Assembly: GCA_009720755.1 (NCBI GenBank)
Contig: WNKV01000019.1
Coordinates: 1 to 64,000 of the forward strand
DNA length: 64,000 bases
Direction: 5' to 3'
From: Rhodoplanes serenus
Lineage (GTDB): Bacteria > Pseudomonadota > Alphaproteobacteria > Rhizobiales > Xanthobacteraceae
This document shows positions 7,880-17,621 of the stretch, one piece after another; the stretch's first letter is position 1; each line of letters opens with the position of its first letter. Under the pieces are notes generated by a model. The model saw only the letters and a list, made by a program, of their open reading frames with translations, did no database searches and was not told the DNA's origin. Both the position numbers and the translations under genes were made by a program.

Positions 7880-9205
7880 TCAGCTTGGGCGCGGCTTGCC
7901 GGACTGATCGGACGATCCTCCGGAGGGACCGGACGTCCGGCCCGGCGAGGCGAACCGTGTCGCGCCCGATGGATCGCTAGAGCCGCCGGTAGCGGCCGCG
8001 GACCCCGATGCCGAGCCGGACGACAGGCCGGGGCTGCCGGCGCCGCCCGGGCTGCCGGACGACGGGCCGGCACGACCGCCGCGGCCCGCGTCGGCACCGC
8101 TGTCGGCCGCCGTCTTGCCGTCCGGCTTGCTGCCACTCTTCTCGTCCCCGGCGAGGCGGTCCTTCATGGCACCCATCTCGTCGCGGGCGGCGTCGCCGGC
8201 GGCCTCCGCCACCGCCGCCACCTTCTCGCCGAGCTTGCTCGCCTGGTCGCCGATGTCGCGCACCAGATCGTCGGTCGAGCCGCTCTTGAAGCCCTGGCGC
8301 TCCGCCTCGCGGCGGACGTCCTCGGCGACCCGGCTGGCCGCCTGCTTGGCCTCGCCGTAGTAGGAGCGCACGGCCTCTGACGCCGCCTCCTTCATCTCGT
8401 CGGCGGTCTCGCCCATCAGCTCGTCTTCGGTGCGCGAGCGCGGCATCGCGGCGCCGATCAGCGCCCCGAGGGCGAGCCCGAGAGCGCCGACCACGAGCGG
8501 CTGCTCGCGGATCAGCCGGGAGAGCGATGATTGCGCCCACTCGGCTTGGTCGGCGAGGCTCTCGCCCATGGCGCGGGCCTGCTGATAGGCGTCGTGGCCC
8601 AGGTCGGAGGCGCGGCTGCCGAGGTCGTGGGCGCCGCGACGCAGGCTTTCGGTGGTGTCGCCGGCCATACGGGCGGCGCTGCCGGCGGCTTCCGCGGCCG
8701 TCGCATAGGCGCTGCCGGCGGCGTCGCGGGCCTTTGCGGCGGCGTCGGCCGCGGCGGAGCCCGCCGAGGTGGCGGCGCCCCGCATGCCGTCGGCGGCCGA
8801 GCGGGCGGTGTCACGGGCCTCGCCCGCCATGTGGTTCGCGGCATGGCTCGCGGCATGGCCCATGTTGGTGCCGAGGCCGGCGCCGTCCGTGCGGGTGGTC
8901 CGGGTGGTCGGGCCGCCATAGGGGGTCGCCTCCGGCACGATGGACGGGGCGGGCTGCGGCGGGCGACGCGGCGACAGCATCAGCCAGGCGAGGCCGGTCG
9001 CCACCAGGGCCACCGGCAGCGGGGCATTGCGGACCTGCTGGCCGAGATTCTGAACGAACTCGCCACCGCCGTGACCGCGAGCGAACGCCATCGCCTGGTC
9101 GACGATCTCGCCCGGCGTCATCCGCTCGCGCAAGGCTTCCAACGTGTCACTGAGCTGGGCGCGCTGGCGCTCGGCCTCGGTCTCGATCTCCCGTGCGGTC
9201 GTCAT
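7880..9205 (-). CDS. DUF3618 membrane-associated protein with long Ala-rich helical region
   Basis: A 441-residue protein. The N-terminal 45 residues have the DUF3618 pattern (EIETEAERQRAQLSDTLEAL). A transmembrane helix follows at about 62-80 (LPVALVATGLAWLMLSP). Residues 115-260 are an Ala/Asp/Lys-rich amphipathic stretch resembling LEA-type or apolipoprotein-like helices. A second hydrophobic, glycine-zipper-like segment (ALGLALGALIGAAMP) follows, and the last 100 residues are Gly/Ser/Pro-rich and probably disordered. The gene begins 4 nt after the holin-like gene ends and belongs to the same transcription unit. Family members recur in Hyphomicrobiales next to holin-like and stress genes. 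Molecular function is unknown. Confidence 0.75.
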   Translation of the reverse strand: MTTAREIETEAERQRAQLSDTLEALRERMTPGEIVDQAMAFARGHGGGEFVQNLGQQVRNAPLPVALVATGLAWLMLSPRRPPQPAPSIVPEATPYGGPTTRTTRTDGAGLGTNMGHAASHAANHMAGEARDTARSAADGMRGAATSAGSAAADAAAKARDAAGSAYATAAEAAGSAARMAGDTTESLRRGAHDLGSRASDLGHDAYQQARAMGESLADQAEWAQSSLSRLIREQPLVVGALGLALGALIGAAMPRSRTEDELMGETADEMKEAASEAVRSYYGEAKQAASRVAEDVRREAERQGFKSGSTDDLVRDIGDQASKLGEKVAAVAEAAGDAARDEMGAMKDRLAGDEKSGSKPDGKTAADSGADAGRGGRAGPSSGSPGGAGSPGLSSGSASGSAAATGGSSDPSGATRFASPGRTSGPSGGSSDQSGKPRPS

Positions 9206-9209
9206 CGGA

Positions 9210-9602
9210 TCACCTCGCCTGGTTGCGTGCGACGGCCGCGTCGCTGCGGAGCTGGGACAGGGTACGGTTGGGGGTCAGGTTCTCGGCCTTGAGGCGGCTC
9301 GCGCCGATCAGCGCGAGGACGAGGCCGACCACCAGGGTGGCGCCGCCGACCGTGAGGGCGGCCCAGTGCGGCTCCATGCCGCTGTCCACCAGCGCGGCGA
9401 CGGCGGCCTGGAGCAGGATCACCAGCGCCGGCATCAGCAGCACGGCACCGACCACGATCAGGGCGACGCCGGTGCCGACCTGGCCGACCTTCTCGCTCAT
9501 CTCGGCGCGGGCCAGCCGGGTCTCGGTGCGGACCAATGTGGTGACCTGCTGGACGAGGTCGGTGAACAGCTCCGGCACGCTGCGATGCTCGTGCAGTCCC
9601 AT
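9210..9602 (-). CDS. Phage-holin-like superfamily (DUF1469, YqjE type) membrane protein
   Basis: A 130-residue protein with a short amphipathic N-terminus (LFTDLVQQVTTLVRTETRLA) and two transmembrane helices (about 46-68 and 83-103), the standard layout of this family. It is not a lysis protein despite the family name. It lies between the nutrient-deprivation-type and DUF3618 genes with gaps of 12 and 4 nt, so the three are almost certainly co-transcribed and probably form one envelope-associated module. Its exact role is unknown. Confidence 0.8.
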   Translation of the reverse strand: MGLHEHRSVPELFTDLVQQVTTLVRTETRLARAEMSEKVGQVGTGVALIVVGAVLLMPALVILLQAAVAALVDSGMEPHWAALTVGGATLVVGLVLALIGASRLKAENLTPNRTLSQLRSDAAVARNQAR

Positions 9603-9614
9603 GGCTCTCTCCGC

Positions 9615-10445
9615 TCAGAATTCGTTGTTGGGGAAGGCATCTTGCCGGGCATGCGAGGCCGGCCGCGGAGCCGTCGAGGCGCCGGGTCCGGCACCCTTGC
9701 CGACGCCCTGGCCGGGATGCGGCTGCAAGGGCGGGCTGGCGGTGCGGCGGGTCGGCGGGCCGCCCGTCGCGGTCGCGCCGGTCGCGCCGGCTGGCGTGCC
9801 GCTCTTGAGGAAGCGGGCCAGCGCAAAGCCGGCCACCAGCGACAGGCCGAAGAACGCCGCGGTGTTGTTGCGGGCGAAGCGGTCGGTGTCGTGGGCGAGG
9901 TCTTCCAGGCTCTTGTGGCGCACCGCCTCGGCGACATGATCGAGCTGCGCGGCGGCATCACGGATCAGCCCGGCGGTCTGCGGCATCTGATCGTCGAGCT
10001 CGTCGGCGGCCGAGGAGATCGCCCGGGCCACGCCGCCGATGCGGGCGGCACCGGCCCGTTTCTGGTCCTCGGCCATGCTCCGCGCCTTCTCCTGGAGCGG
10101 CTCGGCCATGGCGGCGGCCTCGTCACGCAGCGCCGAGGCGGTGGCGCTCGCCGTGTCGGCGACGCCGCTCGCCGCCTCCTTGACGGAGCTCGCGACCCGC
10201 TCGGCCCCGCCGCGCAGATCGTCGGTCGGTCCGGACCGGCTCCCGGTGCCGCCGGGGGCGGCACCGGCCCCACGGCTTCCGCCGGCCGCGCCGGTGACCG
10301 GCTGGGTGCCGATCGGCTGCACGCCGGCCGGCGGCGCGCCGAGCGGCTGGGTGCCTTTCGGCGGGGCGGCGGTGGATGCGCCGGGCGAGGTGGGATCGGC
10401 GGATGGGTTCGGCGACGGGGAGCCGGGTCGGGTCGGGGTCTGCAT
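9615..10445 (-). CDS. Nutrient-deprivation-induced-type membrane protein
   Basis: A 276-residue protein, first gene of the DUF3618/holin set. Residues 1-75 are Pro/Gly/Thr-rich and low complexity. Residues 78-185 form an Ala-rich amphipathic helical region (GGAERVASSVKEAASGVADT onwards). One transmembrane helix lies at about 196-213 (FFGLSLVAGFALARFL), and a disordered tail follows. This arrangement matches proteins annotated as nutrient deprivation-induced in rhizobia; that name comes from memory of the family. The paralogous look to the DUF3618 protein (Ala-rich helix plus one membrane segment) suggests related roles at the inner membrane. Confidence 0.65.
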   Translation of the reverse strand: MQTPTRPGSPSPNPSADPTSPGASTAAPPKGTQPLGAPPAGVQPIGTQPVTGAAGGSRGAGAAPGGTGSRSGPTDDLRGGAERVASSVKEAASGVADTASATASALRDEAAAMAEPLQEKARSMAEDQKRAGAARIGGVARAISSAADELDDQMPQTAGLIRDAAAQLDHVAEAVRHKSLEDLAHDTDRFARNNTAAFFGLSLVAGFALARFLKSGTPAGATGATATGGPPTRRTASPPLQPHPGQGVGKGAGPGASTAPRPASHARQDAFPNNEF

Positions 10446-10631
10446 GGCGAAGCCGCTCCTGTCGGTCGCGGCGGGGCCGCGCCGGGGCTGAAGATCGATC
10501 GACGCGGGACGCGACGAGCCGTAGGTTCAATGAGCTGCTCGGATCGGGCGCGGCGAGGGGCCGCGCGATCCTGGGCTCAACGTCAGGACTCTGGGGGAGT
10601 TCCGGCCATGGCAGGCGCGGCGGAGCGCGCC

Positions 10632-10659
10632 TCGACCACCGATCCGCGGCCGCTATACT
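10632..10659 (+). promoter_or_regulatory. Candidate promoter of the VWA-domain gene
   Basis: TCGACC (10632-10637) and TATACT (10654-10659) are 16 bp apart, 73 bp before the ATG at 10732. The -10 is good and the -35 is 4 of 6. The remainder of 10446-10731, a divergent intergenic region, shows nothing else recognisable. Confidence 0.3.
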
Positions 10660-10731
10660 CGGCGGCCGGATTCATCGTCGCCGCCCGTAGCGGAGCCGGC
10701 CGCCGTCCGGGGCGGCCCGCAGGAGACCGCG

Positions 10732-11907
10732 ATGTTCGTGAGCTTCTTCCATGCGCTCAAGAGCGCCGGTGTGCCGGTGACGCTGCGCGAGTACCTGACC
10801 CTGATGGAGGCGATGGACGCCGACCTGGCGTCGCGCCGGGTCGAGGACTTCTATTACCTCTCGCGCGCCCTGCTGGTGAAGGACGAGCGCAATCTCGACA
10901 AGTTCGATCGCGTCTTCGGAACCGTGTTCAAGGGCTTCGAGAGCACCGGCGAGGCGATCTCGGCGGAGATCCCGGCCGACTGGCTGACCAAGCTCGCCGA
11001 GAAGTACCTCACCGACGAGGAGAAGGCGCAGATCGAGGCGCTGGGCGGGCTCGACAAGCTGCTGGAGACCATCAAGCAGCGCCTCGCCGAGCAGAAGGGG
11101 CGCCATCAGGGCGGCAACAAGTGGATCGGCACCGGCGGCACCTCGCCGTTCGGCGCCTACGGCTACAATCCCGAAGGCATCCGCATCGGCCAGGACGGCA
11201 ACCGCAACTTCCGCGCCGTGAAGGTGTGGGACAAGCGCGAGTTCAAGGATCTCGACGACACCGTCGAGCTGGGCACCCGCAACATCAAGATCGCGCTGCG
11301 CCGGCTGCGCAAGTTCGCCCGCACCGGGGCGCCCGAGGAGCTCGATCTCGACGGCACCATCAAGGGCACGGCCCACAAGGGCTATCTCGACATCCACATG
11401 CGGCCGGAGCGCCACAACGCCGTGAAGGTACTGGCCTTCTTCGACGTCGGCGGCTCGATGGACTGGCACATCGCACTGACCGAGGAGCTGTTCTCGGCGG
11501 CGCGGCTGGAGTTCAAGCATCTCGAATACTACTACTTCCACAATTGCCTGTACGAGCGGGTGTGGAAGGAGAACAAGCGGCGGTGGGATCACACCACGCC
11601 GACCTTCGACGTGCTGCACACCTATCCGCACGACTACAAGGTCATCTTCGTCGGCGATGCCTCGATGAGCCCGTACGAGATCGTCGCGCCCGGCGGCTCG
11701 GTCGAGCACATGAACGAGGAGCCGGGGCAGGTGTGGCTCCAGCGGGTGACGCAGACCTATCCGGCCTGCGTGTGGCTGAACCCGGTGCCGCAGGAGCACT
11801 GGGACTACACGCCCTCGATCAAGATGGTGCGGCAGCTGATGGGCGGCCGCATGTATCCGCTGACGCTGGACGGCCTCGACCGCGCCATGCGGGAGCTGCT
11901 GAGGTAG
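10732..11907 (+). CDS. CoxE-like VWA-domain protein
   Basis: A 391-residue soluble protein. The N-terminal half (FFHALKSAGVPVTLREYLTL) is typical of the VWA partners of MoxR AAA+ ATPases. The C-terminal half carries the von Willebrand A fold, with metal-site residues in FFDVGGSMDWH (about 241-251). The usual DxSxS is DVGGS here, so the first serine is replaced by glycine. An AGGAGA ribosome site precedes the ATG. In many related genomes this gene is adjacent to a MoxR ATPase; here the probable partner is 43 kb away at 54929-55774. It probably helps a MoxR-type chaperone mature or insert cofactors in a target complex; the target is unknown. Confidence 0.8.
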   Translation: MFVSFFHALKSAGVPVTLREYLTLMEAMDADLASRRVEDFYYLSRALLVKDERNLDKFDRVFGTVFKGFESTGEAISAEIPADWLTKLAEKYLTDEEKAQIEALGGLDKLLETIKQRLAEQKGRHQGGNKWIGTGGTSPFGAYGYNPEGIRIGQDGNRNFRAVKVWDKREFKDLDDTVELGTRNIKIALRRLRKFARTGAPEELDLDGTIKGTAHKGYLDIHMRPERHNAVKVLAFFDVGGSMDWHIALTEELFSAARLEFKHLEYYYFHNCLYERVWKENKRRWDHTTPTFDVLHTYPHDYKVIFVGDASMSPYEIVAPGGSVEHMNEEPGQVWLQRVTQTYPACVWLNPVPQEHWDYTPSIKMVRQLMGGRMYPLTLDGLDRAMRELLR

Positions 11908-11968
11908 CGACAGTGGCGCCAAGTTTGGCGCCGCGATGGTCGTGCATCGCCGGCCGGCGCGAAAGCCC

Positions 11969-11999
11969 TTGACTTCGAGTGCGCTCGAAGTTGTACGAC
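11969..11999 (+). promoter_or_regulatory. MerR-type promoter with 19-bp spacer and operator dyad
   Basis: TTGACT (-35, 11969-11974) and TACGAC (-10, 11994-11999) are separated by 19 bp, the overlong spacing that MerR-family activators correct by DNA distortion. A perfect dyad, ACTTCGAG-TGCG-CTCGAAGT (11972-11991), fills the spacer. The predicted start site falls at or next to the ATG at 12006, so the regulator's mRNA would be leaderless and autoregulated. Confidence 0.75.
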
Positions 12000-12447
12000 T
12001 CGCGCATGACCAGGACCTTCAGCATCGCCGAGGCCGCCTCCATCACCGGATTATCCGCCCACACGCTCCGCTACTACGAGCAGATCGGGCTGATCGATCC
12101 AGTCGCGCGCCGCGGCGGTGTGCGCCGCTACGACGACGACGACCTTCGCTGGCTGCAGTTCCTAGTTCGACTGCGCGCCACCCGCATGTCGATGCGCGAG
12201 ATGAAGCGATACGCCCAGCTCCGCCGCGCCGGTGCAGTGCCCGATGGTGTCACTGAGCGCAAGACGATGCTGGAGCGGCACGCCGCGACTCTGGAAACGG
12301 ACATCAGTCTGCTCGGTGAAACGCTGGTTCTGATTCGCGAGAAGATCGCCACCTACGAGACGCTGGAGCGGTCCATACGTCGAGCCGACGGTGTAGCTCC
12401 GATCCATCCCCGGCCGATATCCGGAGAACACGGTGAAGGAGATGTCC

Positions 12448-13443
<996 letters not shown>

Positions 13444-13456
13444 GCGGTGCCGACGA

Positions 13457-13485
13457 GCCGGATGAACCCAGGCGGCTCATCCGGC
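13457..13485. terminator. Stem-loop between convergent genes
   Basis: GCCGGATGA (13457-13465) pairs with TCATCCGGC (13477-13485) around an 11-nt loop, in the 45-bp gap between the ends of the aldo/keto reductase and AI-2E genes. It has no T-tract; it may end transcription from both sides. Confidence 0.5.
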
Positions 13486-13488
13486 GAT

Positions 13489-14727
13489 TCACTCCACGGG
13501 CGGCGTGGGGCGCGTTCGCGACCCGGACGCTCGCTCGGGAGATGAAGCCGCCGGGGGCGGCGCCGATGGGGGCAGGGCGGTGGCGGCCGGCGCCGGCACC
13601 GCGGCGCGGCGCCAGGCGTCGAGCATGTTGAAGAACACGCCGAGCAGCGTCGGGCCGATGAACAGGCCGAGGAACCCGAAGGCCAGGAAGCCGCCGAGCA
13701 CGCCGAAGAAGATCAGCGTCAGCGGCAGCGCCGCCCCGAAGCTGACCAGCCAGGGCCGGATGACGTTGTCGACGGTCGAGACCATCACGCCCCAGACCAC
13801 GATGAAGATCGCCCAGCCGGTTTGGCCGAGCCCGAACAGCCACCAGGCCGCGCCGCCCCAGATGATCACCAGCAGGATGCCGAACTGGCTGAGCGCGATC
13901 AGCATGGTGACGAAGCCGAGCACGCCGGCGGCCGGCACCCCGGCGAGCAGCAGACCGAAGGTCATCACCCCGGCCTGCACGGCGGCGGTGCCCACGATGC
14001 CGTAGGCGACGCCGCGCACCGAGTCGGCGGCCGAGTCGAGTGCGGCCCCGGCGGTGGCGCCGCCGAGCCGCACCGCGATCTCCTGCATCATGCGGGCCAG
14101 CACGTCGCCGCGCAGCCAGAACAGCGTCGCCACCGCGAGCGACACCAGGAGCTGGAAGATGCCCTCCGCGAAGGCCCGCGCGATCTCGACGAGCGCCCGC
14201 TGCACCTCGCCCGAATAGGTCTTCCACACCTCCTGGACCACGCTGGTCGGATCGGCGAGGTCGACCCAGAGCTGGCGCAGCGGCTGCTCGATGAACGGAA
14301 TCTTGGCGAGCCAAGCGGGCGGCTCTGGCATGCCGGCGAAATAGGTCTGGGCCTGTTGCAGTCCGCGCACCAGGCGCTCGGCGAGGCCGGGCGCCAAGAA
14401 GACCGCCGGCATTCCGATGGTGGCGATGGCGGCGAGCAGCAGCAGCGTGGCGGCGAGCGCGGTGGAGCGGCCGTGCCGCACCAGCGCTTCGCGCAACGGC
14501 CAGGTGGCGATGGCCAGGATGCCGCCGAACAGGATGCCGGTGACGAACGGGCGCACCACCATGGCGGTGCCCACCAGCAGGCCGACGAACGCCGCGATCG
14601 CGGTCATCCGCTCGATCAGGCTGGTGGTCGAGGCGAGCCGGACGGCGAGCGGATCGCCGGTGCCGTCTCGGCGCGCCGCGTCGGTGAGGGCACCACTCGC
14701 GTCTGAAGGATCTCCGGGCGTCGTCAT
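13489..14727 (-). CDS. AI-2E family (PerM-type) membrane transporter
   Basis: A 412-residue membrane protein with seven or eight hydrophobic segments and the family's C-terminal core (LGFVTMLIALSQFGILLVII and FIGPTLLGVFFNMLDAWRR). A cytoplasmic Pro/Ala-rich tail of about 40 residues follows. The start is placed at MTTPGDPSD (14727) because residues upstream in the open frame look non-coding. The family name comes from TqsA, proposed to export autoinducer-2; most members, including this one, have no tested substrate. It is a single gene, divergent from the amidase across 234 bp that hold no clear promoter. Confidence 0.85.
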   Translation of the reverse strand: MTTPGDPSDASGALTDAARRDGTGDPLAVRLASTTSLIERMTAIAAFVGLLVGTAMVVRPFVTGILFGGILAIATWPLREALVRHGRSTALAATLLLLAAIATIGMPAVFLAPGLAERLVRGLQQAQTYFAGMPEPPAWLAKIPFIEQPLRQLWVDLADPTSVVQEVWKTYSGEVQRALVEIARAFAEGIFQLLVSLAVATLFWLRGDVLARMMQEIAVRLGGATAGAALDSAADSVRGVAYGIVGTAAVQAGVMTFGLLLAGVPAAGVLGFVTMLIALSQFGILLVIIWGGAAWWLFGLGQTGWAIFIVVWGVMVSTVDNVIRPWLVSFGAALPLTLIFFGVLGGFLAFGFLGLFIGPTLLGVFFNMLDAWRRAAVPAPAATALPPSAPPPAASSPERASGSRTRPTPPVE

Positions 14728-14961
14728 CAGCTCATCCCCGCCGAGGTGGTCGTGTCCGGGCGACCATAGCGGAGGTGGGCGGGTCTTGCCCACCGGCGGG
14801 CGGCCTCATGACGGCCGAGCGACGACCGCCCGGGCCGCCCGCGGCGCCTCGCATCGGCCGCCGCCGGGGCATTGCCCGGTTGCCGCCGCCGCGGTCTAAT
14901 CGTCGGGTCATCACCTGCCCCCGACGTTCCTTTTGTCCATGACAACCAGAACGGAGCCGCC

Positions 14962-17358
14962 ATGACCGGCCAGGCCGACGCGCGACCCCCATTCAGGCTC
15001 GAGGAAGCCACCATCGCGGCGATGCACGCCGCCATCCGGGCCGGCGAGATCACCTGCGTGGAGATCGTGCAGCACTACATCGACCGCGTGCGCGCCTTCA
15101 ACGGCCCGGCGAGCCTGCTGGTGACGGCGGACGGTGAGCCGGTGGCGCCGGCGACCGGCACGGTGCGGGGCGGTGCGCCGCTGCGCTTCCCGACCGCCAC
15201 CGTGAAGGCCGCCGATCTGCTGCCGGATCTCGATCGCTACCGCGGTCCGCCGCTCGACTACGGCCGCATGGAGGCGACCGCCTCCGATCCGTCCGTGCAG
15301 CAGCAGTACGGCATGGTGGTCGGTGTCGCCGACGGCGGCCAGGTCAACGCGCTCGCCACGCTCAACCTCCGCGGCGAGCGCTCGGTGACGTTCCGCGGCG
15401 ACTTCGACCGCCATCCGGACGACGGGCCATTGCCGCCGGATGCGCCGCCGGGGGCCGAGATCTTCCGCCGCTATCCGGACGCGCTGGAGCAGGCTGCGGC
15501 GCTCGACGCGCGCTGGGGCCGCGACCCCGATCTCGACGCGCTGCCGCTCTACGGGGTGGTGTTCTCGTTCAAGGATTCGTTCGACACCAAGGATATGCGC
15601 TCCACCGGCGGCGGCGACGCCGCCTACGACATCGACGTGCCGGCGCGCGACCACATCGTGGTGGAGCGGTTGCGCCAGAAGGGCGCCATCATCTTCGCCA
15701 AGGCGGTGTGCACCGAGTACAACGGACGTGCCGGCAATCCGGGTGGCCGCCACGCGCCCGACCGGGTGCTGGCCTCGACCCTCGGCTATCAGCGATCGAG
15801 CTGGGGCGGCAATCCGGCCAACCCGTACGACACGCGCCGCTCCGCCTCGCTCGGGTCGAGCTCCGGATCGGGGGTGTCGGTCTCGACCAACATGGTGATG
15901 GCGAGCATCGGGGAGGAGACGCGCGCCTCCTGCCGCGGGCCCTCCAATCACAACGCCGTCGCGCTGATCCTGCCCCACAAGGCGATGCTCGGCTTCGACG
16001 GCGGCGCCATCGGGGCCGACATCTATTGCGACCGTACCGGCATTCACGCCCGCACGCTGGCCGACTGCGCCACCATTCTCGATGCGCTGAAGGACGAGCA
16101 CGGCGGCTATTACGACCCGCGCGATCCCTACACCACGGTGCCACGCCCCTCGGTGCTGTCGGGCTCCTACGCGAGCCACGTCGCGGCCGACGGTCGCGCG
16201 GGGGCCCTGCGCGGCGTGCGGCTCGGCGTGATCTGCGAGTCGATGCGGGTGCCGGAGGGCTCGCTTGCCGAGGTGCCGATCGTCACGGCGGCGGCGCGCG
16301 AGATCAAGGCGGTGCTCGGCGAGATGCTCGGCGCCACGCTGGTGTGCTCACGCGAGCCGACCTGTGCGCCAGACCCCGATCTCGAAGCCATGATGGTCGA
16401 CTTCCGCACGGCGCTCGCCCGGCTCGTGCCGGTGTTCATGCCCGATCTGCTGTTCCGTCTGCGTCCCGACGGGCAGCCGCTGTTCGAGGAGTTCGCCGCC
16501 GCGGTGCGGCCGACCGCGTTCGCGCCGGGCAAGGTGTTCGGTAGCGGCACTATGGCGCCGATCGACTATTGCGTGGCGCTCGCCGAGGGACGGATCGTGC
16601 CGCCGAAGAATCTCGACATCGGCACCATCCAGCAGCAGGAGCTGGCGATGGCGTTCCGCTTCCACATCAGCCAGTACCTGATGCGGCGCGCCGCCGACTG
16701 GGCCGCGCAGGGCGTCACCGAGACGCTCGTCGACTGGCCGGCCCTCAATGCGCGCTCCAAGTTCTGGGGTGACGATCAGCGCGCCGCCTTCCGGAACTGG
16801 GAGGAGGTGGCTGATCCGCGCAATCCGCTCGGCGGACGCCAGGGTGTCGACGAGCGCATCATGCTGCGCGAGCTGCTGCGCCGCGTCGACATGATGGTGA
16901 TGCTGGAGAACCGTCTCGACGCGCTGGTGCGGCTGCACACGCCGTGGCCGCCCGGCCTGATCGGTCATCCGCATCAGCACGACATCCTGCACAATCTGGC
17001 CCCCGAGTCGCTGTACGGACCGAACGCCGGATTGACCGAGGTGCTGGTGCCGGCCGGCTTCGTCACCACCGTGTACGATCCGGTGTTCACGCTGGCGCCG
17101 GACGGGCGGCGCTGGGTGTCGACGCCGTCGCGCACCCCGACCACGATCCCGGCGCCCGGCCTGCCGTTCTCGTTGGTGTTCCGCGCCGAACCCGGCAAGG
17201 AGGACGTGATCCTGCGCATCGCCTCCACCTACGAGGCGGCATCGCGCCGACGCATCCCGCCGCCGGCCTTCGGGCCGATCGCGCGCGACCGCCAGGCCCG
17301 AGCGTCGCGCGGTCCGCGGTCCGCTGCGCCGGCCGCGAGCGGAGCCGTTGCCGATTAG
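14962..17358 (+). CDS. Amidase-signature family protein, unusually long
   Basis: A 798-residue protein, against about 450-550 for ordinary amidases. The Ser-cisSer-Lys triad can be placed: Lys204 in VVFSFKDSFD, the cis-Ser in the SLGSSSGSGVSVSTN loop, and the nucleophile in EETRASCRGPS, where Ser aligns with the GGS of the family although the glycines are changed to R-A. There is no signal peptide. Extra length lies in an N-terminal insert of about 120 residues and an extended C-terminal part. ACGGAG precedes the ATG. It would hydrolyse a C-N amide bond in the cytoplasm. The departures around the nucleophile make the substrate, and even activity, uncertain. Confidence 0.75.
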   Translation: MTGQADARPPFRLEEATIAAMHAAIRAGEITCVEIVQHYIDRVRAFNGPASLLVTADGEPVAPATGTVRGGAPLRFPTATVKAADLLPDLDRYRGPPLDYGRMEATASDPSVQQQYGMVVGVADGGQVNALATLNLRGERSVTFRGDFDRHPDDGPLPPDAPPGAEIFRRYPDALEQAAALDARWGRDPDLDALPLYGVVFSFKDSFDTKDMRSTGGGDAAYDIDVPARDHIVVERLRQKGAIIFAKAVCTEYNGRAGNPGGRHAPDRVLASTLGYQRSSWGGNPANPYDTRRSASLGSSSGSGVSVSTNMVMASIGEETRASCRGPSNHNAVALILPHKAMLGFDGGAIGADIYCDRTGIHARTLADCATILDALKDEHGGYYDPRDPYTTVPRPSVLSGSYASHVAADGRAGALRGVRLGVICESMRVPEGSLAEVPIVTAAAREIKAVLGEMLGATLVCSREPTCAPDPDLEAMMVDFRTALARLVPVFMPDLLFRLRPDGQPLFEEFAAAVRPTAFAPGKVFGSGTMAPIDYCVALAEGRIVPPKNLDIGTIQQQELAMAFRFHISQYLMRRAADWAAQGVTETLVDWPALNARSKFWGDDQRAAFRNWEEVADPRNPLGGRQGVDERIMLRELLRRVDMMVMLENRLDALVRLHTPWPPGLIGHPHQHDILHNLAPESLYGPNAGLTEVLVPAGFVTTVYDPVFTLAPDGRRWVSTPSRTPTTIPAPGLPFSLVFRAEPGKEDVILRIASTYEAASRRRIPPPAFGPIARDRQARASRGPRSAAPAASGAVAD

Positions 17359-17456
17359 AGCATTGTCCGGCGACGTGGAGGCCGGTTCGCCGTCGAGAAT
17401 GCAATCAGCAAAGACATCTGGAGCGGCATCCAATCTAATTAGATCGGATGTCGCTC
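17357..17456. repeat. Composite intergenic palindromic repeat
   Basis: Starting at the amidase stop codon, TTAGAGCATTGTCCGG opens a hairpin (GCATT 17360-17364 with AATGC 17398-17402; CGGCGA 17368-17373 with TCGCCG 17387-17392). A second, 36-bp near-perfect palindrome at 17421-17456 is centred on ATCTAATTAGAT, with flanking ATCC/GGAT and GAGCG/GCTC arms; only two symmetric positions mismatch. The layout resembles the widespread Hyphomicrobiales repeats that start AGAGCATGATCC; that resemblance is from memory. It may serve as a terminator or transcript-end stabiliser. Confidence 0.6.
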
Positions 17457-17621
17457 TAGCCCGACCAGGTGAGGTTAGGCGGTGGGCGTCGATCGAACAG
17501 GTGATGCCGGCACGCTTTGCACGATTACACCCGGCCGTCGAACATGTGTCGAAGTTAACTCGATTTGCACGAGTTGCAGACGATAAGGGAGGTGATCTCC
17601 TTTCTCGTCGGATCGCACCCC

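Noticed and set aside
9210-9602. Prophage holin
   Set aside because: The protein belongs to the DUF1469/YqjE-like group by layout, with no endolysin or phage genes near it.
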